Source: Ryuthela nishihirai
Taxonomy: Eukaryota > Arthropoda > Arachnida > Araneae > Heptathelidae
Assembly (NCBI GenBank): GCA_038380435.1
Contig: JAWZYU010000661.1
Span: forward strand, 1-64,000
Direction of reading: 5' to 3'
Length of the DNA: 64,000 nt
The notes beneath the pieces were generated by a model, which had not been told where the DNA came from, searched no databases, and saw only the letters and a program-made list of their open reading frames with translations. Each line of letters begins with the position of its first letter. Within the stretch, counting starts at the first letter, position 1. The translations under genes and the position numbers were made by a program. Positions 42,980 to 54,210 of this stretch are shown piece after piece.

Positions 42980-43238
42980 TCTTCGTAATAATTTGGCCAG
43001 GAGATATAAGCTTTAGACTTATGTCTCTGTCTTAGAAACCGGAAGGAAAAAGCATCACTGATCTTCGAATGAACAAGTTTTAAACGATTTCAGCTCTTAC
43101 GTCATCAACTCATGATTTGCGAAAGAACAAAGATCACATTTCAATACATACATATACATCATTAACTTATAATCTTCGAATGAAAAAAACTGTACGAATT
43201 AAAAGTTATATATTAATCAGGTATGCTTTTCAAATGAG

Positions 43239-43630
43239 TTGTTTGGGTTGGGTTGTTTTACCTGTGAGCGGCACTTTTTTGCACACCATGGGGTAAATGG
43301 CCAGGTCACATGGACCCCGATGGTTCAGAGAAGGTTGGGGGAGGGGACCCACTGGAACAGCTGTTGGGAGACAGATGTCAGCCTCCCGTCAAGGCCATCC
43401 AGCGTGTTCTTTAACGTGCACAGGGTATGTCTCTCCCGCACACGGGATCACGGCTTAACGTCCCATCCGACGGACGGCGGCCTTTCCAAGCCCATCGGTG
43501 TCGCCTACTGACCGTGGGCAGGGCGGGGAATTTTGCGGAGATAAATCTCAACGCTGACCCAGCTGGGACTCGAACTTGGGAACTACAGATTACAAGCCTG
43601 GCGCGCTACCCACTGAGCCACCCCCGTCCC
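43239..43630 (-). mobile_element. SINE-A, full length, perfect TSD
   Basis: Perfect 10-bp duplication TTCAAATGAG at 43229-43238 and 43631-43640. Confidence 0.92.
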
Positions 43631-43690
43631 TTCAAATGAGCAAATCCTAACGCGTTTGAATGTAGATTACTAATTTGTGATCTTCTAAAG

Positions 43691-43887
43691 TAGGAATTCT
43701 AAACGTGGGGTACGCGGTAAAATTTTCGGGTAAGCCGTGAGAGCTCAAAAGTCGTTAGATCTAGTAACAAAGTAAAAATAACCATTGTTATACTATAACT
43801 ATAGTTTTATCTATCTATACAAGGGGTACACCAGTTGCATACACATTTCCAGGAGGTACGTGAAGCATAAAAGGTTGAGAACCACTG
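43691..43887. mobile_element. hAT-type MITE with perfect 8-bp TSD
   Basis: A 197-bp element. The right end, reversed, is CAGTGGTTCTCAACC; the left end has decayed to TAGGAATTCTAAACG. The perfect 8-bp duplication TTCTAAAG (43683-43690 and 43888-43895) confirms the limits. No coding. Confidence 0.87.
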
Positions 43888-43895
43888 TTCTAAAG

Positions 43896-44417
43896 AGACA
43901 ATTTCATGACCTGGAAGACGTCATTTTCTCATGTTCTTCGAATGAGTGAATTCTACCACATTGTATGATCATCACTGTATGTATGATCTTAGAATGAGTA
44001 AAAAGTTCGACTAGGATATATGAATCACCAATTCATGATCCTTAAATTAGAAAATCCTTCAAATTTGAATTCAGATACAATAATATGTCGCTAACTTCAT
44101 GTGAGAAGATTGTATGAACTAGAAGATCTACATCACCAATTTACGATCTTCGAATATCAAATTTCACCGCACTGGACATATCATCATTTCATGAATTTCG
44201 AACGAAGGATTTTTTGGTACTTGAACTGATATACCATCAACTCATGATCTTTGAATACGAAAATTCTATTGCATTTGAATTTTGAACTCACATCACACTA
44301 ACTAATGATCTTCGAATGACCAAATTCAATTGCATTTCAACATAGATATCACTAAATCGTGATCTTTAAATAAAAAAAAACATCGCTTCTATTCCATTTA
44401 TACACATATTATTAATT
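43896..44417. other. Degenerate repeat-like spacer
   Basis: Words such as CATGATCTTCGAATGA, ATTCTATTGCATTTGAA and CATCACTAACTCATGAT recur at irregular spacing (roughly 60-80 bp) here and again at 44816-45060. They look like a heavily decayed tandem array. Confidence 0.6.
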
Positions 44418-44429
44418 CATGATCCTCTA

Positions 44430-44814
44430 GGGGCGGGGGTGGCTCAGTCGGTAACGCGTCAGGCTCGTAATCTGTAGTTCCCAGGTTCGAGTCCCAGCTG
44501 GGTCAGCGTTGAGATTTATCTCCGCAAAATTTCCCGCCTTACCCACGGTCAGTAGGGGACACCGATGGGCTTGGAAAGGCCGCCGTCCGTCGGATGGGAC
44601 GTTAAGCCGTGGCCCCGTGTGCGGGAGAGCCATACCCTGTGCACGTTAAAGAACACGCCGGATGGCCTTGACGGGAGGCTACCATCTGTCTCCCAACAGC
44701 TGTTCCAGTGGGTTCCCTCCCCCAACCTTCTCTGAGCCTTCGGGGTCCATGTGACCTGGCCATTTAGCCCATGGTGTGCAAAAAAGTGCCGCTCAGAGGT
44801 AAAACAACCCAACC
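44430..44814 (+). mobile_element. SINE-A, full length, TSD with one mismatch
   Basis: CATGATCCTCTA (44418-44429) and CATGATCCCCTA (44815-44826) flank it. The tail of this copy is the left breakpoint of the 2.5-kb tandem duplication. Confidence 0.92.
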
Positions 44815-45663
44815 CATGATCCCCTAATGAAAAAATTACGTTGCATTTGAACACACACATCACTAACTCATTATATCGTCGAATGAGCAAGTTCCATTGC
44901 ATTTGAACTCATGCCACTAACTCATAATATTCGAATGTACAAATTCTATTGCATACATACTTCACAAACTCATGATCTTTGAATAAGCATATTCTATGAA
45001 CTCGAAGACGACTTATCACCAGTCGACATCACGAACTTATCACTTTGTAATAAAATAAGTTATCTGATTCAAACACAGATAAATAGTCGAGTTACGATCT
45101 TTGAAGTCAGAAAAATGACAACAGCTTTGAAGAAAAAGAAACCCTGCCTACCTTTCGAATTTGAACCTAGGTCCCCTGAGGTCTGTTGCCAAACATGCCT
45201 GACTGCCTAGTCACTGAGAATACATGATCAAGATATTTTAGATTCTAATCACCGTTTAGGTCCAACGTTTGCTCCACTGCACATTCCACGTGATATTTTT
45301 ATTTTTCGTTCCTCAGTCTATTCTTCAAACTTCTTCCTACTTCCCTTTTCGCTTTTTTTTTCAGGGATTACAAATGAGTTTCGAAATTACGTGACTTGAT
45401 TCTCTGGCGGGAAAAGAGAAGACCTCTCCTTGACACTTGATACGAGACTTGTCATTACAAATCGCCATGTAAAAAATCACCTAGGAAGGCCACTTTTCAG
45501 CGGAAATAAAGACAGCCTTGCTTTACACTTGATTTGAACCCATGCCCCTTGCGTTTTCATTAGGACAAACTATGTGATCTTCCACTGGAAAGAAACCAGG
45601 AGTTATGTAAAAGGAATTTGATGAGGAATTTATTTACTTCCCTTTGCTTCTTTCATTGATTGT

Positions 45664-45800
45664 CCAGAGGTTAGCGTCGTTGGGTGTGGTGCAAACGGAT
45701 GCAGGTTCGAATCTCAAATAGGGCATGAATATTTCTTTGATTTCCATTCTGTGTCACCTTTTTTGCTGAGGACGTTTTTCGAGAACTTTCTCTACAGCGT
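45664..45800 (+). mobile_element. Diverged SINE-B relative
   Basis: A tRNA-like head (AGAGGTTAGCGTCGTTGGG, then B box GGTTCGAATCTC) is followed by GGGCATGAATATTTCTTTG and GCTGAGGACG, in the same order as in SINE-B. The copy is too diverged to give ends. Similar heads without bodies occur near 46346 and 46515. Confidence 0.62.
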
Positions 45801-45849
45801 ATTATGCTCTTAGGCAACAATCACGTCTCCGAGTCCGAGCCCTGTACAT

Positions 45850-46330
45850 CAGATCTCTGCGTATTATGCTTCAGATTCCGTGGGTCTTTTGACTCTGATC
45901 CCGAGAGTCTTACACCTAAGATTCCGAGAGTCTTACACCTCAGATCCCGAGTGTCTTATTTCTCAGATCCCAAGTGTCTTTTGCATCAGATCTCTAGTAC
46001 CTTATGTTTCAGATTCCGTTCGCCTTTTGCCTCAGATCTCTAGCATCTTATGCCTCAGATCTCTAGCATCTTATGCCTCAGATTGCATGCATCTTTTGCC
46101 TCAGATCCCGAGTGTCTTTTGTCTCATATCTCTAGCGTCTTATGCATCAGATTTTGTTGGTCTTTTACCTCAGATTCCGAGTGTCTTATGCATCAGACCC
46201 CGATTGCCTTTTGCCCCAGATCCCGAGCGTCTTTTACCTCAGATTCCGAGTGTCTTATGCATCAGACCCCGATTGTCTTTTGCCCCAGATCCCGAGCGTC
46301 TGTTGCTTCAGATCTCTAGCGTCCTTGAAT
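45850..46330. repeat. 23-bp minisatellite, copy 1
   Basis: About 20 units alternate CAGATCCCGAGTGTCTTTTG-like and CAGATCTCTAGCATCTTATG-like forms. Three units (69 bp) restore the frame, so repeated 23-residue patterns appear in all three plus-strand frames. This is evidence for period, not for coding. Confidence 0.92.
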
Positions 46331-47189
46331 ATAGAGCAAAGAGACCCAGGTTCGATCTCAGATGAGGCATGAATATTTCGTTCCGATCTTTGTCGGGTTA
46401 TTTTGCTGTGAACTTTTCACCTTTTTTCAAATACTTTCTGTACAGCGAATTATACTGTCAGGCTCCTATCATACTTCAGATTCCGAGCATTTTTGGATCC
46501 AGCAAAGGGATCTAGGTTCGAATCTCAGACGTGGCATGACTATTTCTTTGTTTCTGAAGAGCGGTACTCTTCAATGGGACTTACTCGTCCTAGTGATAAT
46601 GTAAAAAATAGAAATATATATCCTAATATTCCAGAAATATATTTTTTCAGAATATATTTTCCAGAATATATTTATTGTTTTAGTTTTCCAGAATATATTT
46701 ATTGGAATGAAAGCAACAAATGCAAAAAAAGGAACAATGATCGACCAATGACAATCCGTATAAATGATACAGTGCGAAATAAATTTTACAAAGAGCAATC
46801 CTACACATAGCATAGTGAGAGTTTTTGTTTCGGTTTCATTTTTCTGCTTTCGAAATCGGGCACAGCTTCGTCTTGTGCTTATTTCGACTGGTAAATGGTC
46901 ACCTACGTTGAGTATCAATTTAGAAGCTTTAGTTGGATGATATCTGTATGGGATATACATGACCTTGCTAGCGAAAGAATTAAAGTGTTATATTTTATTA
47001 AATAATAAAAGAAATTGAATCTCAAAATCCATAATTTCGAAATGTCAAAAAACTCTCAATATTTCCCTGTCATTATGAATGGAGTTAGTATCACACGATG
47101 GTGCTGGCAGGCCCAGATGCAGGAAACATTGAAGTGTGTGTGTGTGGGGGGGGTAATGTAATAGCCAACCCCGAAAAGGGTAAAAAGGG

Positions 47190-47310
47190 GGGTGGCAAGA
47201 AACTGGATTTGCACTGCAGTATAACATCTCCCCCCCCCCCCGTTTTAGAGTCTTTAAAATAAATTCTTGATAAATGCTTGAAATAGTCACAAGTTTTATA
47301 ATTGCTTGAA
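47190..47310. repeat. Interspersed repeat S, copy in duplication unit 1
   Basis: Same order of words as at 38093-38215: GGCAAGAAACTGGATTTGC, a C-run, TTTTAGAGTCTTTAAAAT, CACAAGTTTTATAAT. The duplication junction lies at its right end. Confidence 0.68.
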
Positions 47311-48183
47311 CCGCTCACAGGTAAAACAACCCAACCCATGATCCCCTAATGAAAAAATTACCTTGCATTTGAACACACACATCACTAACTCATTATATCC
47401 TCGAATGAGCAAGTTCCATTGCATTTGAACTCATGCCACTAACTCATAATATTCGAATGTACAAATTCTATTGCATACATACTTCACAAACTCATGATCT
47501 TTGAATAAGCATATTCTATGAACTCGAAGACGACTTATCACGAGTCGACATCACGAACTTATCACTTTGTAATAAAATAAGTTATCTGACTCAAACACAG
47601 ATAAATAGTCGAGTTACGATCTTTGAAGTCAGAAAAATGATAAACAGCTTTGAAGAAAAAGAAAACACTGCCTACCTTTTGAATTTGAACCTAGGTCCCC
47701 TGAGGTCTGTTGCCAAACATGCCTGACTGCCTAGTCACTGAGAATACATGATCAAGATATTTTAGATTGTAATCACCGTTTAGGTCCAACGTTTGCTCCA
47801 CTGCACATTCCACGTGATATTTTTATTTTTCGTTCTTCAGTCTATTCTTCAAACTACTTCCTACTTCCCTTTTCGCCTTTTTTTTTCAGGGATTACAAAT
47901 GAGTTTCGAAATTACGTGACTTGATTCTCTGGCGGGAAAAGAGAAGACCTCTCCTTGACACTTGATACGAGACTTGTCATTACAAATCGCCATGTAAAAA
48001 ATCACCTAGGAAGGCCACTTTTCAGCGGAAATAAAGACAGCCTTGCTTTACACTTGATTTGAACCCATGCCCCTTGCGTTTTCATTAGGACAAACTATGT
48101 GATCTTCCACTGGAAAGAAACCAAGAGTTATGTAAAAGGAATTTGATGAGGAATTTATTTACTTCCCTTTGCTTCTTTCATTG

Positions 48184-48320
48184 ATTGTCCAGAGGTTAGC
48201 GTCGTTGGCTGTGGTGCAAACGGATGCAGGTTCGAATCTCAAATAGGGCATGAATATTTCTTTGATTTCCATTCTGTGTCACCATTTTTGCTGAGGACGT
48301 TTTTCGAGAACTTTCTCTAC
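48184..48320 (+). mobile_element. Diverged SINE-B relative, duplicated
   Basis: Duplicate of 45664-45800 within copy 2. Confidence 0.6.
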
Positions 48321-48369
48321 AGCGTATTATGCTCTTAGGCAACAATCACGTCTCCGAGTCTGAGCCCTG

Positions 48370-48805
48370 TACATCAGATCTCTGCGTATTATGCTTCAGA
48401 TTCCGTGGGTCTTTTGACTCTGATCCCGAGAGTCTTACACCTCAGATCCCGAGTGTCTTATTTCTCAGATCCCAAGTGTCTTTTGCATCAGATCTCTAGT
48501 ACCTTATGTTTCAGATTCCGTTCGCTTTTTGCCTCAGATCTCTAGCATCTTATGCCTCAGATTGCATGCATCTTTTGCCTCAGATCCCGAGTGTCTTTTG
48601 TCTCATATCTCTAGCGTCTTATGCATCAGATTTTGTTGGTCTTTTACCTCAGATTCCGAGTGTCTTATGCATCAGACCCCGATTGCCTTTTGCCCCAGAT
48701 CCCGAGCGTCTTTTACCTCAGATTCCGAGTGTCTTATGCATCAGACCCCGATTGTCTTTTGCCCCAGATCCCGAGCGTCTGTTGCTTCAGATCTCTAGCG
48801 TCCTT
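48370..48805. repeat. 23-bp minisatellite, copy 2
   Basis: Same array as 45850-46330, but two units shorter: one near 48430 and one near 48545 are missing. Confidence 0.9.
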
Positions 48806-49675
48806 GAATATAGAGCAAAGAGACCCAGGTTCGAATCTCAGATGAGGCATGAATATTTCGTTCCGATCTTTGTCGGGTTATTTTGCTGTGAACTTTTCAC
48901 CTTTTTTCAAATACTTTCTGTACAGCGAATTATACTGTCAGGCTCCTATCATACTTCAGATTCCGAGCATTTTTGGATCCAGCAAAGGGATCTAGGTTCG
49001 AATCTCAGACGTGGCATGACTATTTCTTTGTTTCTGAAGAGCGGTACTCTTCAATGGGACTTACTCGTCCTAGTGATAATGTAAAAAATAGAAATATATA
49101 TCCTAATATTCCAGAAATATATTTTTTCAGAATATATTTTCCAGAATATATTTATTGTTTTAGTTTTCCAGAATATATTTATTGGAATGAATGCAACAAA
49201 TGCAAAAAAAGGAACAATGATCGACCAATGACAATCCGTATAAATGATACAGTGCGAAATAAATTTTACAAAGAGCAATCCTACACATAGCATAGTGAGA
49301 GTTTTTGTTTCGGTTTCATTTTTCTGCTTTCGAAATCGGGCACAGCTTCGTCTTGTGCTTATTTCGACTGGTAAATGGTCACCTATGTTGAGTATCAATT
49401 TAGAAGCTTTAGTTGGATGATATCTGTATGGGATATACATGACCTTGCTAGCGAAAGAATTAAAGTGTTATATTTTATTAAATAATAAAAGAAATTGAAT
49501 CTCAAAATCCATAATTTCGAAATGTCAAAAAACTCTCAATATTTCCCTGTCATTATGAATGGAGTTAGTATCACACGATGGTGCTGGCAGGCCCAGATGC
49601 AGGAAACATTGAAGTGTGTGTGTGTGTGGGGGGGGTAATGTAATAGTCAACCCCGAAAAGGGTAAAAAGGGGGGT

Positions 49676-49787
49676 GGCAAGAAACTGGATTTGCACTGCA
49701 GTATAACATCTCCCCCCCCCCCGTTTTAGAGGTCTTTAAAATAAATTCTTGATAAATGCTTGATAATAGTCACAAGTTTTATAATTC
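49676..49787. repeat. Interspersed repeat S, copy in duplication unit 2
   Basis: Duplicate of 47190-47310. Beyond 49787 the sequence (CTTTTGCCTCC) is the native continuation of the unduplicated locus. Confidence 0.66.
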
Positions 49788-50940
49788 TTTTGCCTCCATT
49801 AACTTTACTAATATTGTTAAAAGTGGGGGAGGGCATGGCCCTCTTAACCCCCTCCCCAGATCTGGCCGTAGGTTCACATATAGTGCCACCTGGAGCGAAA
49901 TCGCTAGAGTGGTAGAGGTGGGCAGATATTTATCCCTGCGAAGTCCTAATTTGATATCAGTGGACTCTTTTTTTTTCGGGGGGATTATTTCGAAAAGAGA
50001 AAGAAAATTGCAGTTTACAGCATTTAAAGGAAATAAGTACTGCAGCTGTTGTAAGTGTTACACCAGACATACTGAGACGAGTATGGACAGAAGTTAAATA
50101 TAGCATGGATTGGTTGAACTAATCTGAAGTCTCTTGAAATTTTCAGTTTCTTGACATTTTGCACACAAGGTTATCTTTGTTACTTAACTATTTAACAAAA
50201 TAAAACACGTTACAAAATGGGTATTCTTTTCAATTTGAGAATTTGTATAAATCCCCGGGGGGGAACACAATACCTTTCTTAGTACACCCCCCTCACCGCC
50301 TTTCTAACACCCAATTTCGCCAACTCTTTGCAATTGCAACCAGTTGGCGAAATTGGGCTATATAAGTCTGGAAATTAGTCATAATAGCATTCAGCATTAT
50401 TAACAATGCATACAACACACGCATTTTTAATCTTTACATCTATGACAAGAGAATGTTTGTGTTTCTATGGAGTTTAATAATATGAAGCAGAGACAATTGG
50501 TCCATTAAAATGTTGAGGCGTCATTAGTTAAGTAGTTCCCGTGTTTGAATCTTTGATGAGATTTTATGGGTCATTTGCATGATGTGACGAGATCGAACTG
50601 ATTGCAGAGACATGTAAGTTTGAGATATGCATGAAGAACATCTATTCTTCAAAGCAAATAGCTTAAGAGACATGCTTAATAGATAAATTAAACGTTATTA
50701 GTGTAAGTTGAAACTACCATGAAAAACACCAGAGTCCATTGTCAAAGCCCATTTGTTGTTCAATTCTTCAGCGAGCACAAAATTAACTTCTTCAGTGATA
50801 TGCCTGAGCCATTGGCTCTGACTTTTTTCGTGATAATGATACTTAAATTTATATTCTTCAAAATCAGGCAATATGATAAACTTCCGATTACTCATGCTTA
50901 TGTGATAGGCAATGTTAGGACGGGTAAAATTTTTCCGGGG
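49788..50940. other. Unassigned spacer
   Basis: No gene recognised. An antisense frame at 50698-50940 (ITEEVNFVLAEELNNKWALT, ending at 50698) is open for about 80 codons but resembles nothing I know. Confidence 0.45.
50310..50357. repeat. Perfect 16-bp hairpin
   Basis: CCCAATTTCGCCAACT (50310-50325) pairs with AGTTGGCGAAATTGGG (50342-50357) across a 16-nt loop. A TATATAAG box-like word follows at 50360. Confidence 0.85.
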
Positions 50941-51223
50941 TTGTTGGGTTGTTTTACCTCTGAGCGGCACTTTTTTGCACACCATGGGCTAAATGGCCAG
51001 TCACAGGGACCCCGAAGGCTCAGAGAAGGTTGGGGGAGGGGACCCACTGGAACAGCTGTTGGGAGACAGATGGTAGTCTCCCGTCAAGGCCATCCAGCGT
51101 GTTCTTTAACGTGCACAGGGTATGGCTCTCCCGCACACGGAGCCACGGCTTAACGTCCCATCCGACGGACGGCGGCCTTTGCAAGCCCATCGGTGTCCCC
51201 TACTGACCGTGAGCAGGGCGGGG
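50941..51223 (-). mobile_element. SINE-A, 5'-truncated, with TSD
   Basis: Perfect 12-bp duplication AATTTTTCCGGG at 50928-50939 and 51224-51235. The copy lacks head and promoter; it stops at GGCGGGG. Confidence 0.9.
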
Positions 51224-51394
51224 AATTTTTCCGGGAAGTGGGATGGAAAAAACAAAAAAAAAAAGCAAATCAATGTTTTAAGACGAGAAATAATTAGGTC
51301 CAGCTAGGGACGTACCCAGGATTTAGTTCCTGTGTGAGTCCGAGTATTTATTTATTTGATGAACCCTCTAAATGGTTTTGTGGGAAAAATGAGT

Positions 51395-51480
51395 TTTGCC
51401 GATGTGCAGGACTCGGACCCATATCTCTCCAGATTCATGTCAAGGTGTTCTAACCACTAAACTAACACCAGTTTCATCAT
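51395..51480 (-). mobile_element. tRNA-like SINE head, SINE-B-like, diverged
   Basis: GGACTCGGACCC (reversed B box) and TTCTAACCACTAAACTAAC (reversed A-box region) at tRNA-like spacing. No body is recognisable. The piece AACCATTAAACTAACACCGG is found again near 52124-52145. Confidence 0.5.
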
Positions 51481-51523
51481 TTATCCACTAATATAACTTA
51501 TAAATCTTCCAGAGTGTTCTAAT

Positions 51524-52116
51524 CAGTGCCGGGTTGGGTTGTTTTACCTCTGAGCGGCACTTTTTTGCACTCCATGGGCTAAATGTCCAGATCACATGGA
51601 CCCCCGAAGGTTCAGAGAAGGTTGGGGGAGGGGACCCACTAGAACAGCTGTTGGAAGACAGATGGCAGCCTCCCGTCAAAGCCATCTAGTGTGTTTTTTA
51701 ACGTGCACAGGATATGGCTCTACCGCATATGGGGCCACAGCTTAACGTCCCAACCGACGGACGGCGGCCTTTCCAAGCCCATCGGACCAGTGCCGGACTT
51801 ACGCATAAGTTAACTAAGCTGCAGCTTAGGCCCTCACGTCTATGAAGAGCCTCAAAAATTGAAGTTTGAAGCTTACTGTCACGAATTTTTTTATGTTCAG
51901 ATTAATCTATTGTGCGAACATTGTTCATCTCAGCTTTACACAGTCATTGTTGTACAAAAACGCAAGTATAATGTTTTCACCACATCTATTTCATGTTTAT
52001 TTTTTAATATTCAATCAGAATAATAAATATATATAACTCATTTCGACTTTCGAAATTTTGAGGCCTTTTAAACGTGTCATAGCTCAAGGGCCTCAGAAGG
52101 TCAAAGTCCGGCCCTG
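51524..52116. mobile_element. hAT-like MITE, split by SINE-A
   Basis: The left end CAGTGCCGGACTTA (completed at 51788 after the SINE) matches the reversed right end CAGGGCCGGACTTT. Sub-terminal AGGCCCTC and GGGCCTCAG also pair. Flanks GTTCTAAT and GTTATAAA agree at six of eight positions. Interior AT-rich, non-coding. Confidence 0.75.
51533..51787 (-). mobile_element. SINE-A, 5'-truncated, in hAT-like MITE terminus
   Basis: A perfect 9-bp duplication CAGTGCCGG (51524-51532 and 51788-51796) flanks it. The copy ends at AAGCCCATCGGAC and lacks the tRNA-like head. Confidence 0.87.
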
Positions 52117-52124
52117 GTTATAAA

Positions 52125-52494
52125 CCATTAAACTAACACCGGTTTCATCATTTTTGCACTAATGTGATTTATAAATCTTCCCGAACTTGTCTCCCATGGC
52201 TGTATCTATAATCGAGGAAGGTAACTTCTTTTCCCAATGTTGATCTGAATAAGAAAGTCACTCGCACTAAAGCGTTATTTAATGAAATAATCAATCAATA
52301 GTAAATATACAGAGTTACCTGTTCACATAGAAGTCAATAAATAGTTTTGGGGTTATTTTGCAGTTTGGGTTACTGTGGAAACTATAGGTTCCAGTTTAGG
52401 CTACGTCCTTTCCCTTTTAACAAGAGTGCAAAATAACCAAAGTCTAACGCAGCCCTGCATTGAACAGGTATAAGCATTGTTTTGATAATTTTGA
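52125..52494. other. Unassigned spacer
   Basis: TTTCATCATTT-(T/A)-CACTAAT, TTATAAATCTTCC at 52142-52180 repeats 51471-51511, so the region flanking the hAT-like MITE is locally duplicated. Nothing else is recognised. Confidence 0.5.
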
Positions 52495-52841
52495 GTTGTT
52501 GTTTGGGTTGTTTTACCTCTGAGCGGCATTTTTTTGCACACCATGGGCTAAATGACCAGGTCACATGGACCCCGAAGGCTCAGAGAAGATTGGGGGAGGG
52601 GACCCACTGGAACAGTTGTTGGGAGACAGATGGTAGCCTCCCGTCAAGACCATCCAGCGTGTTCTTTAACGTGCACAGGGTATGGCTCTCCCGCACACGG
52701 GGCCATCGGTGTCCTCTACTGACCGTGGGCAGGGCGGGGAATTTTGCGGAGATAAATCTCTACGCTGACCCAGCTGGGACTCGAACCTGGGAACTACAGA
52801 TTACAAGCCTGGCGCGCTACCGACTGAGCCACCCCCGCCCC
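52495..52841 (-). mobile_element. SINE-A with internal deletion, perfect TSD
   Basis: Perfect 12-bp duplication TGATAATTTTGA at 52483-52494 and 52842-52853. About 45 bp of the core, from after GGGGCCA to before TCGGTGTCC, is missing; the head is intact. Confidence 0.92.
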
Positions 52842-53119
52842 TGATAATTTTGAATAAGCATGACCATTTGTATTTTTACAGGTACAGGGAAGGAAATTAC
52901 TAAGCTAAGCCAATGAGGATCGCTATATGGCAGAGGAGTATTGCAGTGAAGCCCGTTAACTGGGAAAGGTCGTAACCTTGACGGAAGCTACAAAACTACA
53001 AAATAACCAGTTTTGGTTCAACTGTTATTTGATGTATTGACTTCTCTGGGTATTTCAGAATACTACTAATTAAAAAACTCTCTTTTCACTGAGTGAGGAA
53101 TAGCTGAGAAAAATCTAAA

Positions 53120-53170
53120 CTATGCCCAAATGGACTTGAACCTGACGCGCTACCGACTGAGCCAAACCTC
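53120..53170 (-). mobile_element. Old SINE-A head fragment
   Basis: GGACTTGAACC and GACGCGCTACCGACTGAGCC in reversed head order, with the anticodon-arm part deleted. Confidence 0.65.
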
Positions 53171-53185
53171 GCATACCTGCAAGAG

Positions 53186-53804
53186 GGGCGGGGGTGGCTC
53201 AGTCGGTAGCGCGCCAGGCTCTTAATCTGTAGCTCCCGGGTTCGAGTCCCAGCTGGGTCAGCGTTGAGATCTATCTCCGCAAAATTCCCCCTCCCTGCCC
53301 ACGGTCAGTAGGGGAGGGGGAATTTTGCGGAGATATCCTTTCTTCTATCACGTAAAATAAGTTCCACGTAATAAACATTTTCCTTGATAGCTGCATTTTT
53401 AAATAAAATGTTCTATATTTAAATTCTCTATTTCCTCTAATGGAACGGTAGCGTGCCAGGCTCGTAATCTGTAGTCCCCAGGTTCGAGTCCCAGCTGGAT
53501 TGAGATCTATCTCCGCAAAATTCCCCGACTTGCCCACTGTCAGTAGGGGACACCGATGGGCTTGGAAAGGCAGCCGTCCGTCGGATGGGACGTTAAGCCG
53601 TGGCCCCGTGTGTGGGAGAGCCATACCCTGTACACGTTAAAGAACACGCTGGATGGCCTTGACGAGAGGCTACCATCTGTCTCCCAACAGCTGTTCCAGT
53701 GGGTCGCCTCCCCCAACCTTCTCTGAGCCTTCGGGGTCCATGTGACCTGGCCATTTAGCCCATGGTGTGCAAAAAAAGTGCCGCTCAGAGGTAAAACAAC
53801 ACAA
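53186..53804 (+). mobile_element. Chimeric SINE-A insertion flanked by one TSD
   Basis: Flanks CATACCTGCAAGAG (53172-53185) and CATACCTCCAAGAG (53805-53818) differ at one of 14 bases. Inside are: a SINE-A head and body start (53186-53320), a short inverted SINE-A piece (about 53316-53333, GGGGAATTTTGCGGAGAT), an inverted R3 segment (53334-53445), and a second SINE-A from before the anticodon region to the tail (53446-53804). Confidence 0.82.
53334..53445 (-). repeat. R3 repeat segment, inverted, inside chimeric SINE
   Basis: The reverse complement of 19726-19835 with few differences (for example GTTCCACGTAATAAAC, TTGATAGCTGCATTTTTAAA). Confidence 0.85.
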
Positions 53805-53818
53805 CATACCTCCAAGAG

Positions 53819-54047
53819 ATTATGGAACCGATTTCCATACGAGATGCTTCAAAACCTGCCATGATTATGATCTGATGCATTCGTACACGGCTTTTTTAAT
53901 CAGTACTTCGTATCTATTGATTAATTAATCAAAACATTTTTAATACAAATGATTAAAAATGATCAAATTTTTCAAAGAAAAGGTTAATTTAGATTTAAAA
54001 AAGCATTCATAAGAAACTATTGTTCCATTTTAAATAAAATACCGCAA
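53819..54047. other. AT-rich spacer
   Basis: Nothing recognised. Confidence 0.5.
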
Positions 54048-54210
54048 TTTGAGAAATGTTTAGGGTTTCAACCTGTGGTCTCAAAAATCAGAGTCAAAAA
54101 CATTTTTGAAACCTTTGCTGATTTCGAAACGGCTGTTGACTGTTGATCGTCATAATTTGTGATTGATCGTGAGAGGGCATGGCATACCTGACAAGTTAGT
54201 TAGCATAATG

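Larger units (their letters stand above)
44789..47310. repeat. 2.5-kb tandem duplication, copy 1
   Basis: The 2522-bp unit starts in the SINE-A tail (CCGCTCAGAGG) and ends near ATAATTGCTTGAA. It contains old SINE-B-like heads, a 23-bp minisatellite, a short AT-rich repeat (46600-46710) and a repeat-S copy. No gene is recognised. Confidence 0.93.
47311..49787. repeat. 2.5-kb tandem duplication, copy 2
   Basis: It begins with a partial SINE-A tail (CCGCTCACAGGTAAAACAAC) that has no SINE body in front, which marks the junction. It differs from copy 1 by scattered substitutions, a few one- or two-base indels, and two missing 23-bp units. Confidence 0.93.

Noticed and set aside
45804..46365. Possible coding region with repeats such as SYASDPDCLLPQI
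   Set aside because: All three plus frames are open in the 23-bp array because unit length is not a multiple of three; no single frame is preferred, and the duplicate at 48370-48805 shifts frames through unit loss.
50698..50985. 95-codon minus-strand open frame with NVLAEELNNKW-like text
   Set aside because: Its first 15 codons come from the SINE-A tail. The rest has no recognised homology by eye. A protein search would decide; a hit to a conserved gene would make it an exon or retrocopy.
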